Positions 26,051 to 34,115 of a stretch of DNA of 41,896 nt are shown piece after piece; within the stretch, counting starts at the first letter, position 1, and each line of letters begins with the position of its first letter. This DNA comes from Rhodococcus sp. ARC_M6 (GTDB taxonomy: Bacteria; Actinomycetota; Actinomycetes; Mycobacteriales; Mycobacteriaceae). The notes beneath the pieces are model-generated. The model did not search any database and had not been told where the DNA came from. It saw only the letters and a program-made list of their open reading frames with translations. Where the stretch lies: the NCBI RefSeq assembly GCF_022810305.1, contig NZ_JALGQH010000041.1, positions 1 to 41,896 of the forward strand, given 5' to 3'. Position numbers and translations under genes: made by a program.

Positions 26051-26340
26051 TAATTGTTTTCTTCATCGACGCCAACAAAGACCGCCTTGATAGCGAGGTC
26101 GATCTTGTGCGTATCGCCGGCGCCTGCAAGCGCAGCCATCAGATCATCGATAAGGGCGGCACGCTTCTCGACTGCCATCTTGCCGCGCGCATCACTGTCA
26201 TCAGCGCAATAGTCGCTGCACGCCAGAACTGTTGGCCGTGGTGTTGCATCTGTTTCGCAGTCCGCATGTCGGGGTTGACCATTCGGCCGATACCCCCTTG
26301 GTCACACGTCCTGACGAAACGTTCAGGTACGCCAGTCACG
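26050..26340 (-). pseudogene. Decayed inverted copy of the 3' end of the tap-like gene
   Basis: The minus strand reads GGIGRMVNPDMRTAKQMQHH, then GQQFWRAATIA, and after a deletion KMAVEKRAALIDDLMAALA, GDTHKIDLAIKAVFVGVDE and ENN before a TAG. The tap-like protein at 35773-37623 has GYIGRMVNPDMWTAKQMQHH and DTHEINLAIKAVFADDDEG in the same order. About 120 codons between the two blocks are lost. The upstream side stops where the IS6-family remnant begins. Confidence 0.85.
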
Positions 26341-26365
26341 TCATTCCAGGTGACGAATCGGCCGG

Positions 26366-27045
26366 TCAGGTCGGGACGGAAGCGCTCATTGTGAGCAGTG
26401 CCGGCCAGACCGAAAGTGCGGCGATCCCGCTGAACGCCAGCAAGAATCGTTGCGCCACACCCGGCGAGCGGGAGAACCTCATCGCACGTCCACGCTGCCT
26501 GACGGCCTGGTGCGAGTTCTCGGCCCGCGTATTGACGTATATCGACGCCGGCACCCGGCCGACGGCATCAACTCCCGATGCGCCACAACGTAACTCGCCA
26601 ACTTTCCACAGGCCAGTACCCATAATACTCGACCCAGTGTTCGCATTAGCTTGGACGAAGAACGTTGCGCCGCCTTCGCGCGACGGTGCGACTTGACTGC
26701 GATGTCTAGGACGTTCCCTTCGGGCAATTGTTGCGGCACGCACCGAATCCAGTCGCGCGAGTCGCTGCCGTCCGCTACCGACCGCACCTGGATGAACATC
26801 TCGTCGAGATACCATGTGCCGCAAGGCTGGAAAGCACACCGCCGGCGGGCCCACGATATATTCGCCGCCTGTACTTAGTGCACCATGCGGGTCGCCTCGC
26901 GCGAGACGACGATACCGCGCGCGAGAATCAACTCTTCGACGTCTCGCACGCTCAATCCGAACCTGTAGCACAGCCCCGGAGCGCACGATTATGTCCGCGG
27001 GACAGCGGTGCCATTTGCACAGCGACCTCGGCGAATCCGCCCCTT
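26366..27045 (-). pseudogene. IS6-family transposase remnant
   Basis: Segments in several minus-strand frames reproduce an IS6-type transposase in order: CPADIIVRSGAVLQ, then FGLSVRDVEELILARGIVV, GTWYLDEMFIQVRSVADG (first Asp), NVLDIAVKSHRRAKAAQRS, GKLASYVVAHRELMP, RAENSHQAVRQRGRAM (the catalytic Glu region) and GVAQRFLLAFSGI. Several frameshifts make it inactive. It abuts the decayed tap copy and probably inserted into it. Confidence 0.8.
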
Positions 27046-27719
27046 CAACTACTCATCCGATGGTCGTCGCTGACACGCGGCCAAGTTAAATCGACGGGCC
27101 GTCCTGGATTGTGTCCTATTCGCCTGCGATCACGTCTACGGTCTGCGTTCCGCGGCAACGAACTGATGCCGTGTTACTCGAAGCTCACCCACTGCCGTCG
27201 ACCGAAGAATTCATCGACACGGTCCTCGGCGGAGACCGCACCTTTCTCATTTTCGATGACGGAAGCAGCAAGAACATCATCATCCGCCCAGACCCGCGAC
27301 GGACTCACAGGCCTTCATTGTCGTCGGCGGCGCGTCAGGTATGGGCACGACCGGCCGACACAGCACACAATCAACGTGACTGATATCACAGCAATTGTGA
27401 TGCGTTGCGGCACGTCACCCTCCCCTGCGGCCGTCAGCCCTTCAATGCCTGCGCCTATGCCGCCATGTTCCTTAGTGTCGTTGACCTGGCCATATTTGCC
27501 CCAGAGTCCGGATCCATCGAGGAGATCCGCAGTGTCATGGCTGTAGTTTGCGGCATCACCTTGCTGCAGTCAGTGAACCCTCGATGCAGCCATTTCGAGC
27601 AACGGCAATCCGGAACGACTCCAGGAAACGGTGAATTTCGTGGGAACATCAACCACACGCGACACACCGAGTGGGCGCGCCTACCCGTATCAGTTACAGA
27701 TTGGTTCTAGTCTTTCCTC
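27046..27719. other. Gap with two coding-like scraps
   Basis: The plus strand shows PLPSTEEFIDTVLGGDRTF, then LIFDDGSSKNIIIRPD (about 27185-27290), and a hydrophobic piece AMFLSVVDLAIFAPESGSI, then EIRSVMAVVCGITLLQS (about 27465-27570). Both look like protein but are short and in different frames. Families are not recognised. Confidence 0.4.
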
Positions 27720-27977
27720 ATGGCACAGCACAACAAGGGACCTCGCGGACACATCGCGACTCGTGCGCCCCTCACACAACACAAGGTGTACGAGGATCGG
27801 GCCGCCGAACTCGGAATCCCTGCTGGGGATTATTCCGTGCTCATCTTGGCCATCACCCACGGACTGGACATACCGGATTACATCAGCGACAAGCTGCATC
27901 CGGACCAGCTTCGATTGCTCGAAATCGAAGCTGTGGGCTCATTGCGGCGCATCGAGCAACTCGCAGTCGGCGCATGA
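27720..27977 (+). CDS. Small DNA-binding-type plasmid protein upstream of rep
   Basis: An 85-residue protein starting MAQHNKGPRGHIATRAPLTQ, then YEDRAAELGIPAGDYSVLIL, ITHGLDIPDYI, and a charged helical tail LHPDQLRLLEIEAVGSLRR. The N-terminal strand-helix-helix pattern (basic start, ATRAPL strand, RAAELGIPAGDY helix) suggests a ribbon-helix-helix regulator, as found near rep genes of actinobacterial plasmids. It is followed by a hairpin terminator and lies 0.6 kb before rep on the same strand. A role in copy control or regulation is inferred from position only. Confidence 0.65.
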   Translation: MAQHNKGPRGHIATRAPLTQHKVYEDRAAELGIPAGDYSVLILAITHGLDIPDYISDKLHPDQLRLLEIEAVGSLRRIEQLAVGA

Positions 27978-27987
27978 ACTACCCCTA

Positions 27988-28030
27988 GACAGCGAACAAC
28001 CCCCAGGGCTTGGCGGCATCGGGGGCTGTC
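27988..28030 (+). terminator. Hairpin after the small regulator gene
   Basis: GACAGC (27988-27993) pairs with GCTGTC (28025-28030), and CCCCC (28000-28004) can pair with GGGGG (28021-28025). CGTTT follows. It starts 11 bases after the stop codon, as expected for an intrinsic terminator, though the T tract is short. Confidence 0.6.
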
Positions 28031-28423
28031 CGTTTATGCAGTTGCGGGAACTTCCCAGTTCCCCGACCCCCACTAACCCAGTTAAGGAAGAGGCGGTGCT
28101 TACTCGATGATATCCCAGAAACGCAATTCCGCCATACCTACTGGCGCGTTCACGGTGTCATTTTCGGCACATCCACATCACAATTCAGTTGGCATGACGC
28201 CCACGTCACACTTTGGCGTCCCACAAATCCGCGAATCCGATCAGGTCAGCAACGTGCCCATGAAGGCACCCTCCCGCGGCCATCGGATTCCGACACACGT
28301 CCCTGCGCACTGCGAATCCACACAATCAGTGGATTCGCAGGATTCGGGGCCGCCTGTAGCCAAGTAATCGACGAACGAACTCGATACCTAACTACACAGC
28401 GCAGACCTCTTGAAACACCAAAG

Positions 28424-28436
28424 CCCCCAAAGGGGG
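28424..28436. other. CCCCC-AAA-GGGGG hairpin in the rep leader
   Basis: A 5-bp GC stem with a 3-base loop stands about 165 bases before the rep start and 31 bases before the twin hairpins. It may be a terminator or part of a control RNA. Confidence 0.45.
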
Positions 28437-28466
28437 TGATTGGGAGCGGACCGCATCGCGGCGAAT

Positions 28467-28512
28467 AAGGACTGGCAGGTCCTTGATGTCGACTGAGAAC
28501 TGGCAGGTTCTC
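28467..28512 (+). promoter_or_regulatory. Twin hairpins with identical TGGCAG loops upstream of rep
   Basis: Hairpin 1: AAGGAC (28467-28472), loop TGGCAG, GTCCTT (28479-28484). Hairpin 2: GAGAAC (28495-28500), loop TGGCAG, GTTCTC (28507-28512). Each stem has 6 perfect pairs. Three stem positions differ between the copies (A/G, G/A, G/A) and in each case the partner differs to match, while the loop is unchanged. This compensating pattern supports a selected structure. The pair lies 90 bases before the rep start, so control of Rep synthesis or an origin role is likely. Confidence 0.7.
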
Positions 28513-28601
28513 CGTCATCTGTTCTCGAAACGTTCTCGAGAGATGAGCTCCGAAAGTTGACGCTTTCTCGGCTCGTACTGCATCCCTTGGAAGGACTACC
28601 T

Positions 28602-29945
28602 ATGGCAGGTACGTCTCAGGATAACCCATACCCTGAATACGGATTAGCACGTTCCACATCCCCCACCTTCGGCGTGTCGCACACCCACACCCACACCGCC
28701 GTCCCCCAATCGGCCGAGGTCGACGAATGGCATGCGACCGTCGATGCTGTCCTCGTTCGTGTCGCACACATCGACTCAGAGACACGACGAATCAATGAGT
28801 CCTCTGACCAGCGCGGACGATCCTGGGCATTGCCCGTGGAACCAGCCGAACAAGCGCGGATCCCTGTCTGGACTTCGCGCCGTGAATGGCTCCGTCAGTT
28901 CCGGCACCACATCGATACCCCCGCCGGCAAGACCCTGTGCGCACGCCGCCTCATCAAGCCCGACAAGGCCTACGCCGTCGCAGAAGCGCATGCACATTTC
29001 GCTGAATCCCGCACCGGTCGCGGAGTGACCGCGGCAAAATCGACGATCGCCGCACGCGCCAAGGTCAGTGAATCAGCGGTCAATCGAGCCCGCCGCGTCC
29101 TCATCGATCTCGAGATGGGTATCGAACACGTTCGGGGGCGGAACCTCAAAACCCTCGAATTCCTCGCCGCAGAGGCTCACCACGGGGGTCAACAGCACCG
29201 TGCAGCATCATCGTGGTCGCTATCCTCACCACGATGCATCGTGGAAGCGACACCGCTTGCCAAGTCGCCGAAGAAGCTCCCATCCCGCTCCGCCGAACGA
29301 ACTGCCCGATACCGAACCCGGAAAGCCCTACGCACCGGCTCCATCGCCCTCGATCAGCCAAACCAAGGCCCACCAGCAACGACAGTCGCTGACACCCTAT
29401 CTAGTGTTGGTTATTTATCTTGTGAAGTTCTTCCGTTAGGAAGAACTCACCAACGCGCACGCGCGTGGACACCCCCACCACCAAGAAAAAAACACACCAC
29501 CCCAGCCAAGACCCCCCGCCCTCTCGGACTCCAACGGGCAGCGGCAGAACTCATCAATGACGCCCCTGCCCTCTCACCACCTGGCCACATCGGCGCAGTC
29601 TGCGACATCCTCCAGAACGCAGGAATTGACCCCACGCGCTGGACAGGTCGTGATATCGCCCGGACGCTTTCACGAGATACGGCTCAACGGGGGTGGATCT
29701 GGCCAACAGCGGCCAGCCTCTCCTCGCCGCTGGCGTACCTCAAACGCAGACTCGGTTCAATCGACTGGACTGGGAAATCACCCAGTGAACAGCGCAAAGT
29801 CGCAGATCTAGCCAGAAGGAAGGAACAGAAAGAACTAGAAACGGCACACGAAGAACGCGCCAAAGCTGTCGCGAATCCCGAGCATCGCGCAAAAGCCCTG
29901 GCCAGCATCCGAGCGCATCTGGCCGAGAAGTTGCGTCATCAATGA
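28602..29945 (+). CDS. rep: Replication initiation protein of the actinobacterial (linear) plasmid type
   Basis: A 447-residue protein from the ATG at 28602, chosen for its GGAAGGA ribosome binding site; an in-frame ATG at 28557 lacks one. It has an HTH at about residues 140-166 (TIAARAKVSESAVNRARRVL), then an AAEAHHGGQQHRAASSWSL segment, a C-terminal domain HIGAVCDILQNAGID, TRWTGRDIARTL, then YLKRRLGSIDWTGKSP, and a basic coiled tail. This order matches what I recall of Rep proteins from mycobacterial/rhodococcal plasmids such as pCLP ('GGRQHRAAS', 'RLSRIDWSG'). It should bind the origin and start replication. The leader holds structured DNA (28424-28512). A small frame overlaps its stop by ATGA. 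Confidence 0.8.
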   Translation: MAGTSQDNPYPEYGLARSTSPTFGVSHTHTHTAVPQSAEVDEWHATVDAVLVRVAHIDSETRRINESSDQRGRSWALPVEPAEQARIPVWTSRREWLRQFRHHIDTPAGKTLCARRLIKPDKAYAVAEAHAHFAESRTGRGVTAAKSTIAARAKVSESAVNRARRVLIDLEMGIEHVRGRNLKTLEFLAAEAHHGGQQHRAASSWSLSSPRCIVEATPLAKSPKKLPSRSAERTARYRTRKALRTGSIALDQPNQGPPATTVADTLSSVGYLSCEVLPLGRTHQRARAWTPPPPRKKHTTPAKTPRPLGLQRAAAELINDAPALSPPGHIGAVCDILQNAGIDPTRWTGRDIARTLSRDTAQRGWIWPTAASLSSPLAYLKRRLGSIDWTGKSPSEQRKVADLARRKEQKELETAHEERAKAVANPEHRAKALASIRAHLAEKLRHQ

Positions 29946-30211
29946 CTTTGAGAACCTTCGATTGCGCTTCAGCACTCAACCTGAGCAGACGCCTGTTCGA
30001 CGAGCCGCTGACAGCGTTCAGGCCCGCCCGATCCGGTGAGCTCGAACTCTCACAGGCAGAAGCGATTCTCGCTGTGAGCTGCGGAAATGCATCCACAATT
30101 GAAGTGATCCACAAACAAGGGTGTCGATGCATGCGATATCTCAGTCCATTCCGAGCAGCTAGCCCAGCTCATAACCCGCCGAGACGGAAACGAAAAAGGA
30201 ACCGAACCTGA
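29942..30211 (+). CDS. Possible small protein translationally coupled to rep
   Basis: An 89-codon frame whose ATG overlaps the rep stop (ATGA at 29942-29945), a usual sign of coupling. It begins MTLRTFDCASALNLSRRLFD and ends in a basic tail. Composition is only moderately coding-like and no family is recognised, so it may be chance. Confidence 0.3.
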   Translation: MTLRTFDCASALNLSRRLFDEPLTAFRPARSGELELSQAEAILAVSCGNASTIEVIHKQGCRCMRYLSPFRAASPAHNPPRRKRKRNRT

Positions 30212-30442
30212 CCAGTCTCATGTCGATCCACGCAGGGCAATCAAGGCCCTCAGAAGCGCGCTGACGAGCTGTAACGCACCCAAGGCGGTTTCCCTATATG
30301 GACTGACACAACTCACTCATTCGCTCTAACCGACAAGGTGCCGTTCTCGATATGCCTGGTCAGAGCGATATCTGCTTGCTCTTTGTCGTCGAACTCAACC
30401 GACATAGAATGCTTTTGCGTGGAAATTTCCCGCTGCTCCTAG

Positions 30443-30533
30443 TGCTTGCAACACCTGCATGGGGTGCATGCACCGCGTAGCAAACGTGTATCGCGTGCAG
30501 TGCACGCATGGCGTGCATCGCGAGCGTTGCGTG
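30443..30533 (+). repeat. 9-bp-register GCATGC array of about 10 units (satellite 2)
   Basis: NGC falls at 30447, 30456, 30465, 30474, 30492, 30501, 30510, 30519 and 30528 (TGC, TGC, TGC, CGC, CGC, TGC, GGC, CGC, TGC), with one miss at 30483 (AAC). Ten consecutive steps of exactly 9 bases hold with otherwise varied sequence. It lies between rep and parA and matches the main array in core and step. Confidence 0.8.
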
Positions 30534-31640
30534 GACACGAATCTGTGAACTTTCGCCGCCCTCTTTCACCGTGTGGGGTCGCTGATTCGCTGGATTCCAT
30601 CCCCTGGGCGTCGGTTCTTCCGCCCAAATATCTGTGCTGAGGCGGATGATGAAGGCATATTCACTCCCCCACCAAGGGGGGGATGTCGCGCAACGATGCC
30701 GTAAATTGGCCGTTCGTCGGTCCGTCCCAGGGCTGCAGATGCGCGAAAGGGCCCCGAATTCGCTCGAATTTGGATGGAAGACGGCGACTTTATTGACCCA
30801 ATCCCTAGCGCTCATTACGTCACTGTGACGTAATGAGCGGGCTTAATGGCAGTTGATTTTGCATGGCCATACGTCGGTATGCCGAGAATTTTGTCTCGAA
30901 AGATCGCAACCCTCCCCTCGCCCCAGGAGATAATTGATATCCGCCCCTCGATCACCGCCTCGATCTCACGTCAACTGAGGTTGCTGTCGCCAGATTCCAA
31001 CGAAGATCCGCCGTACCTCGACCGGTTTCGTTGACAAAACTGAAACTCCCCCATCGTCGTCCTGTCGAGAGATTGAAGATTCTGCAGATGCGCCGCAATC
31101 TACGAAACCCAGTTCACTCCTGTGCTGAGGCCGCGCACCCGATCGGCGGACCGAGTCGAGGCAGACCGCTGTTCGTTTCCGTGAAGAATCACCGCGCTGC
31201 CTCGGCCGTACGCATCGGATATTTCCGGAATCAGGAGAGACAAACACAAACTCGATCGGCCGAAGTGATCAATTCTGGTCCTCGAATCGAGTTCGTTCAG
31301 CGTTGGCGATCGTACCTTCGTGGTCTGCTCGAGCTCATTTCTCGGTTCTTGGCAATTCGATTGCCGGCTGAATCAGCCGCTTCGACTGGTTCGAGGATGC
31401 GATGCGGATGGGCTTTGGTGACAGGTATTGCAACCTCGGTACATAAGAATCGTTGCGCGGCGATACAACTTCCGGAATCTGTAGCTCCCAATATGTGCCC
31501 ATTTCATGCCTCATTGAACGAGCACCCAGAAGATCTGGAGGATCTCGATCGAATCGTTTTGAATGACCTACTGCTCCGTATGCCTATGAACACATCGGGT
31601 CCTGGACTGAGAAAGTGGCTCTACCTGCAGTTATATTGAA
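30534..31640. other. Intergenic stretch between rep and the parS-like array
   Basis: About 1.1 kb. Frames of up to 200 codons exist (for example from 31031) but are rich in Arg, Ser and Pro and lack motifs or ribosome binding sites. It contains a GC hairpin (CCCCC...GGGGGGG near 30666-30681) and a perfect 31-bp palindrome (30809-30839). It probably serves regulation or replication rather than protein coding. Confidence 0.45.
30809..30839. promoter_or_regulatory. Perfect 31-bp palindrome with CGTCAC/GTGACG core
   Basis: The arms CGCTCATTACGTCAC (30809-30823) and GTGACGTAATGAGCG (30825-30839) are perfectly complementary around a single T. With a loop of one base it is a poor RNA hairpin terminator but a good binding site for a dimeric protein or a cruciform. 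It lies in the rep-par intergenic region. Confidence 0.7.
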
Positions 31641-32403
31641 TGCATGCAGTGCGTGGTGTGCATGCAATGCGATTAATGCATGCACTGCGTGTGTGATGAT
31701 CAGACGCGGGGCATGCATTGCGTGCATTGCATGCGGAGCGTGCGGTACATGCAATGCGTAGAGTATTGCATGCACGCGGCGCACGCAATGCATGTTGAGC
31801 ACGCAGTGCATGCAATGCATTGCACGTAATGCTCGCCATGAAAGCATGCATAGCGATGCAAGCGTGTCATGCGTAGCTTGCTCGCCACGCATTGAGTGCT
31901 GGACACGCTATGAACGCATGGCATGCAGGTAATGCACAGCATGCGCGTCATGCATGGATCGCATGGAGTGCAAAGAGAGAACGCCACGCAATCCATGCAA
32001 GGTGTGCAACGAATGCAGCGTTTGCAATCTTTGCAAGGCATGCGCGGCATGCGAGAGGTGCGCTGCGTGCGCACAGTGCACGACACGCAATGAATGCACT
32101 GCACGAACTGCGTGCATTACATGCGTGTTATGCTACGCGCGCACGTAATGCACAGTGTGCGTGCATAGCTCGCAGTGCTTGCCTCGCACCAAATGCACGC
32201 ACGACACGCAATGCGGGCAGTGCATGTAGCGCATGGCAAGCACGCTATGCATGTCTAGCGTGCAGCGCATGTATTGCAAGTAACGCACCTACCGCATGCA
32301 GTGCGAGCAATGCAGATTGTGCACGTACTGCATGCAATGCAAGCAATGCGGATCGTGCACGTACTGCATGCCGTGCGTGTTTCGCACGCAACGCACGCCT
32401 CGC
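31641..32403 (+). repeat. parS: Main 9-bp-register array upstream of parA (candidate centromere parS)
   Basis: Units of 9 bases carry a near-invariant NGC followed by a purine. Three blocks can be read: A (31641-31688, TGC every 9 bases, 6 units), B (31705-31757, shifted by one base) and C (31765-32403). In block C, 71 units run without one inserted or lost base: 67 end in NGC (43 TGC, 17 CGC, 7 AGC, no GGC) and 4 do not. The next base is usually A or G, giving a YGCRYG-like core, while the middle positions vary freely. The array ends 31 bases before the parA start. Type Ib partition loci with ribbon-helix-helix ParB proteins use short direct repeats at this position. As I recall, Leifsonia plasmid pCXC100 has nine 9-nt repeats and pSM19035 has 7-bp heptads. 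This array is far longer. Confidence 0.85.
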
Positions 32404-32434
32404 AAGGTTGAATACACTCGACGAAAGGTCCGCA

Positions 32435-33217
32435 ATGCAGCCACGCAAAATCGCACTGGGCAACCAGAAGGGTGGCGTCGGCAAAACAGCGTCCACACTC
32501 GGACTTGCCAGTGCCATCACCGCGGTCGGCGGAAAAGTACTTGTTGTCGACATGGACCAGCAGGGCAACACCACCAGCGGACTCGGCGTCGAACTTGAAG
32601 ACGGAATGCTGACGGCCTACCACCTGATGAACCAGACCAGGGAAGGCATTGCAGCTGAAGCGATCATCGCGACCCCCTGGGACGGCGTCGATCTCATTCC
32701 CGCCGATGAAGAACTCGGCAAAATCGAATCGGACGGATCCAACGATCTCGTATTCCGCCTCGACGTCGCATTCGAGGGCCTGGACCTTTCGCCCTACGAC
32801 GCAGTACTTTTCGACTGCCCACCAAACATGGGTAAGGTCCTGTTCGCGGTCCTTATTGCAGCAGACGGCGTCGTAGCCATTACAGAGCCGACCATCGACA
32901 GCGTCCGAGGAGTCCAGAAGCTCGAGCAGACCATCGATACCGTTCGTAAACGCGCCAACCCTAAACTTGCCTTTGACAAGATTGTGATCAGTCGCCGGCG
33001 TGTGACGGGGGAGCACGAGTTCCGCGAGAACGAACTCCGCGAAACATACGGCGACCTCGTGGCGAAGACGGTCATTCCGGAACTTGCAGCTCGCCAGGAC
33101 GCGCATTCCAACCACACGCCCATCCACCAGTTCAAGGGCGGAAAGGCGCTGACACTCAGAGTCGCTTACACGGACCTCCTCTCTGAACTGCCCGTCGTGA
33201 TCGGAGCCACCGCATGA
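32435..33217 (+). CDS. parA: Type Ib ParA partition ATPase
   Basis: A 260-residue Walker-type ATPase. The ATG at 32435 is chosen because GAAAGG lies 6 bases upstream and MQPRKIALGNQKGGVGKT is a normal ParA start; the frame is open further upstream only because the 9-bp array has no stops in it. The deviant Walker A is KGGVGKT (residues 12-18), Walker A' is VVDMDQQGN and Walker B is AVLFDCPPN. There is no N-terminal HTH, so it is a type Ib ParA. It should form nucleoid-bound, ATP-dependent gradients that move ParB-centromere complexes. parB overlaps its stop by four bases. Confidence 0.95.
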   Translation: MQPRKIALGNQKGGVGKTASTLGLASAITAVGGKVLVVDMDQQGNTTSGLGVELEDGMLTAYHLMNQTREGIAAEAIIATPWDGVDLIPADEELGKIESDGSNDLVFRLDVAFEGLDLSPYDAVLFDCPPNMGKVLFAVLIAADGVVAITEPTIDSVRGVQKLEQTIDTVRKRANPKLAFDKIVISRRRVTGEHEFRENELRETYGDLVAKTVIPELAARQDAHSNHTPIHQFKGGKALTLRVAYTDLLSELPVVIGATA

Positions 33218-33525
33218 GCGTCAAACGCGAACCTGCGATCCGCAAAACTCACCCCGCGGAACTCATCCCGGAGCGACCCCCGAGAGGGGAGTCGGCGCCC
33301 GTCGTCGCGGCGCCTGCGACCCCAGCACCGGCCGATCCCAGCGGACGCAAGGATGAGGAGGAGAAGCTGTCGATGACGCACAACACCCGCATCAAGCCCT
33401 CTACCAAGGATCGTCTCCGTCGTGGTGTCGACAAGTTGCGATACGAGACCGGTGATCGTGAGATCAGTGAAGCGTCTATGACAGAGGCTGCGCTGGACGA
33501 GTATCTGAAAGCCAGGGGACTGTAG
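33214..33525 (+). CDS. parB: Small ParB-type centromere-binding protein, ribbon-helix-helix
   Basis: A 103-residue protein whose ATG overlaps the parA stop (ATGA at 33214-33217). The N-terminal half is Pro/Ala-rich and disordered, as in type Ib ParB proteins that use this part to stimulate ParA. The C-terminal half (TRIKPSTKDRLRRGVDKLRY, then ISEASMTEAALDEYLKARG) reads as a beta strand plus two helices, the ribbon-helix-helix fold seen in pCXC100 ParB and pSM19035 omega. It is therefore the natural ligand of the 9-bp arrays, one of which begins 6 bases after its stop. It has no resemblance to Spo0J-type ParB. Confidence 0.8.
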   Translation: MSVKREPAIRKTHPAELIPERPPRGESAPVVAAPATPAPADPSGRKDEEEKLSMTHNTRIKPSTKDRLRRGVDKLRYETGDREISEASMTEAALDEYLKARGL

Positions 33526-33530
33526 CTAAC

Positions 33531-33568
33531 TGCGTGCCGTGCGTGCATTGCGTGCGTGCATTGCGTGC
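33531..33568 (+). repeat. Short TGCGTGCAT array just after parB (satellite 3)
   Basis: TGC falls at 33531, 33540 and 33549 and, offset by 4, at 33535, 33544, 33553 and 33562. This is two TGC per 9-base unit (TGCGTGCAT type), with one slip near 33557. It lies 6 bases after the parB stop, so the parAB operon has array sequence on both sides. Confidence 0.7.
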
Positions 33569-34049
33569 ACTCCGGAGTGGTTGATGTCGTGCCGATCGAG
33601 CAGTGAACGAAGCACAGACCGAAGTTGCGCGCCTCGCTTCGTGCTACGCACGAGATCTCGCCTCCAGTCACATCAGGGGGACGGATTGCACTGCGTCGTG
33701 CGAGAGCAGCACGCAATATTGCAACCCGACCTTCTGCTTCGGCCAGCCGACCCGTTGCGGCCATCTAACGGGCGAGTGCGCTACCCCTCAGCGGCTTACA
33801 CACAAGGGCCCGTTGCACGCACAGTGAACAAAGCGCCAAGTGTGCTTCTTTGGCCATTCCGTGAAACGGCGCACCTATGCATCATCGAAGCGCTTGTATT
33901 GCGTCCAGACGCTTATCCGTACGCATTTCACACGCAAAATGCCAGCTCAAGGCATTCCCCGACGGTTCAGAACGTATAAACGCGACCAGTCGAGGGCCGG
34001 ACATTGAAGGCAGGAAACGCAACCCCGACACCCGAAAAATCAAAGAGGA
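33569..34049. other. Gap between parB array and membrane-protein gene
   Basis: About 480 bases without a convincing gene. A plus-strand frame at 33603 (starting MNEAQTEVARLASC) turns into Cys/Thr-rich sequence and is probably not translated. Confidence 0.35.
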
Positions 34050-34075
34050 GCCTCGCCGGCTGCAACCAGCGAGGC
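34050..34075 (+). promoter_or_regulatory. Leader hairpin before the DUF2637 gene
   Basis: GCCTCGC (34050-34056) pairs perfectly with GCGAGGC (34069-34075) around a 12-base loop. It lies about 40 bases before the ATG and about 20 bases before the AGGAAGG ribosome binding site, with no T tract, so a leader or attenuator structure is likelier than a terminator. Confidence 0.5.
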
Positions 34076-34115
34076 CCCAGACCGAGAACACCCCTTTAGG
34101 AAGGAAAACCCGATC

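Noticed and set aside
25429..26394. A 321-codon plus-strand frame
   Set aside because: It is the antisense of the decayed tap-tpg copy, whose homology to 37.2-38.2 kb is clear on the minus strand.
31031..31639. A 202-codon plus-strand frame between rep and the array
   Set aside because: No ribosome binding site, no domain, uneven composition; probably chance in a stop-poor GC-rich region.
31584..32104. Minus-strand proteins with dozens of CxxC or HAx repeats
   Set aside because: They are the reverse translation of the 9-bp array; no start signal, and similar repeats appear in more than one frame.
31892..33217. A 441-aa ParA with a long His-Ala/Asn-Ala repeat N-terminus
   Set aside because: The proper ParA start at 32435 has a ribosome binding site and the canonical N-terminus; the upstream part is the 9-bp DNA array, whose conserved bases do not follow codons.
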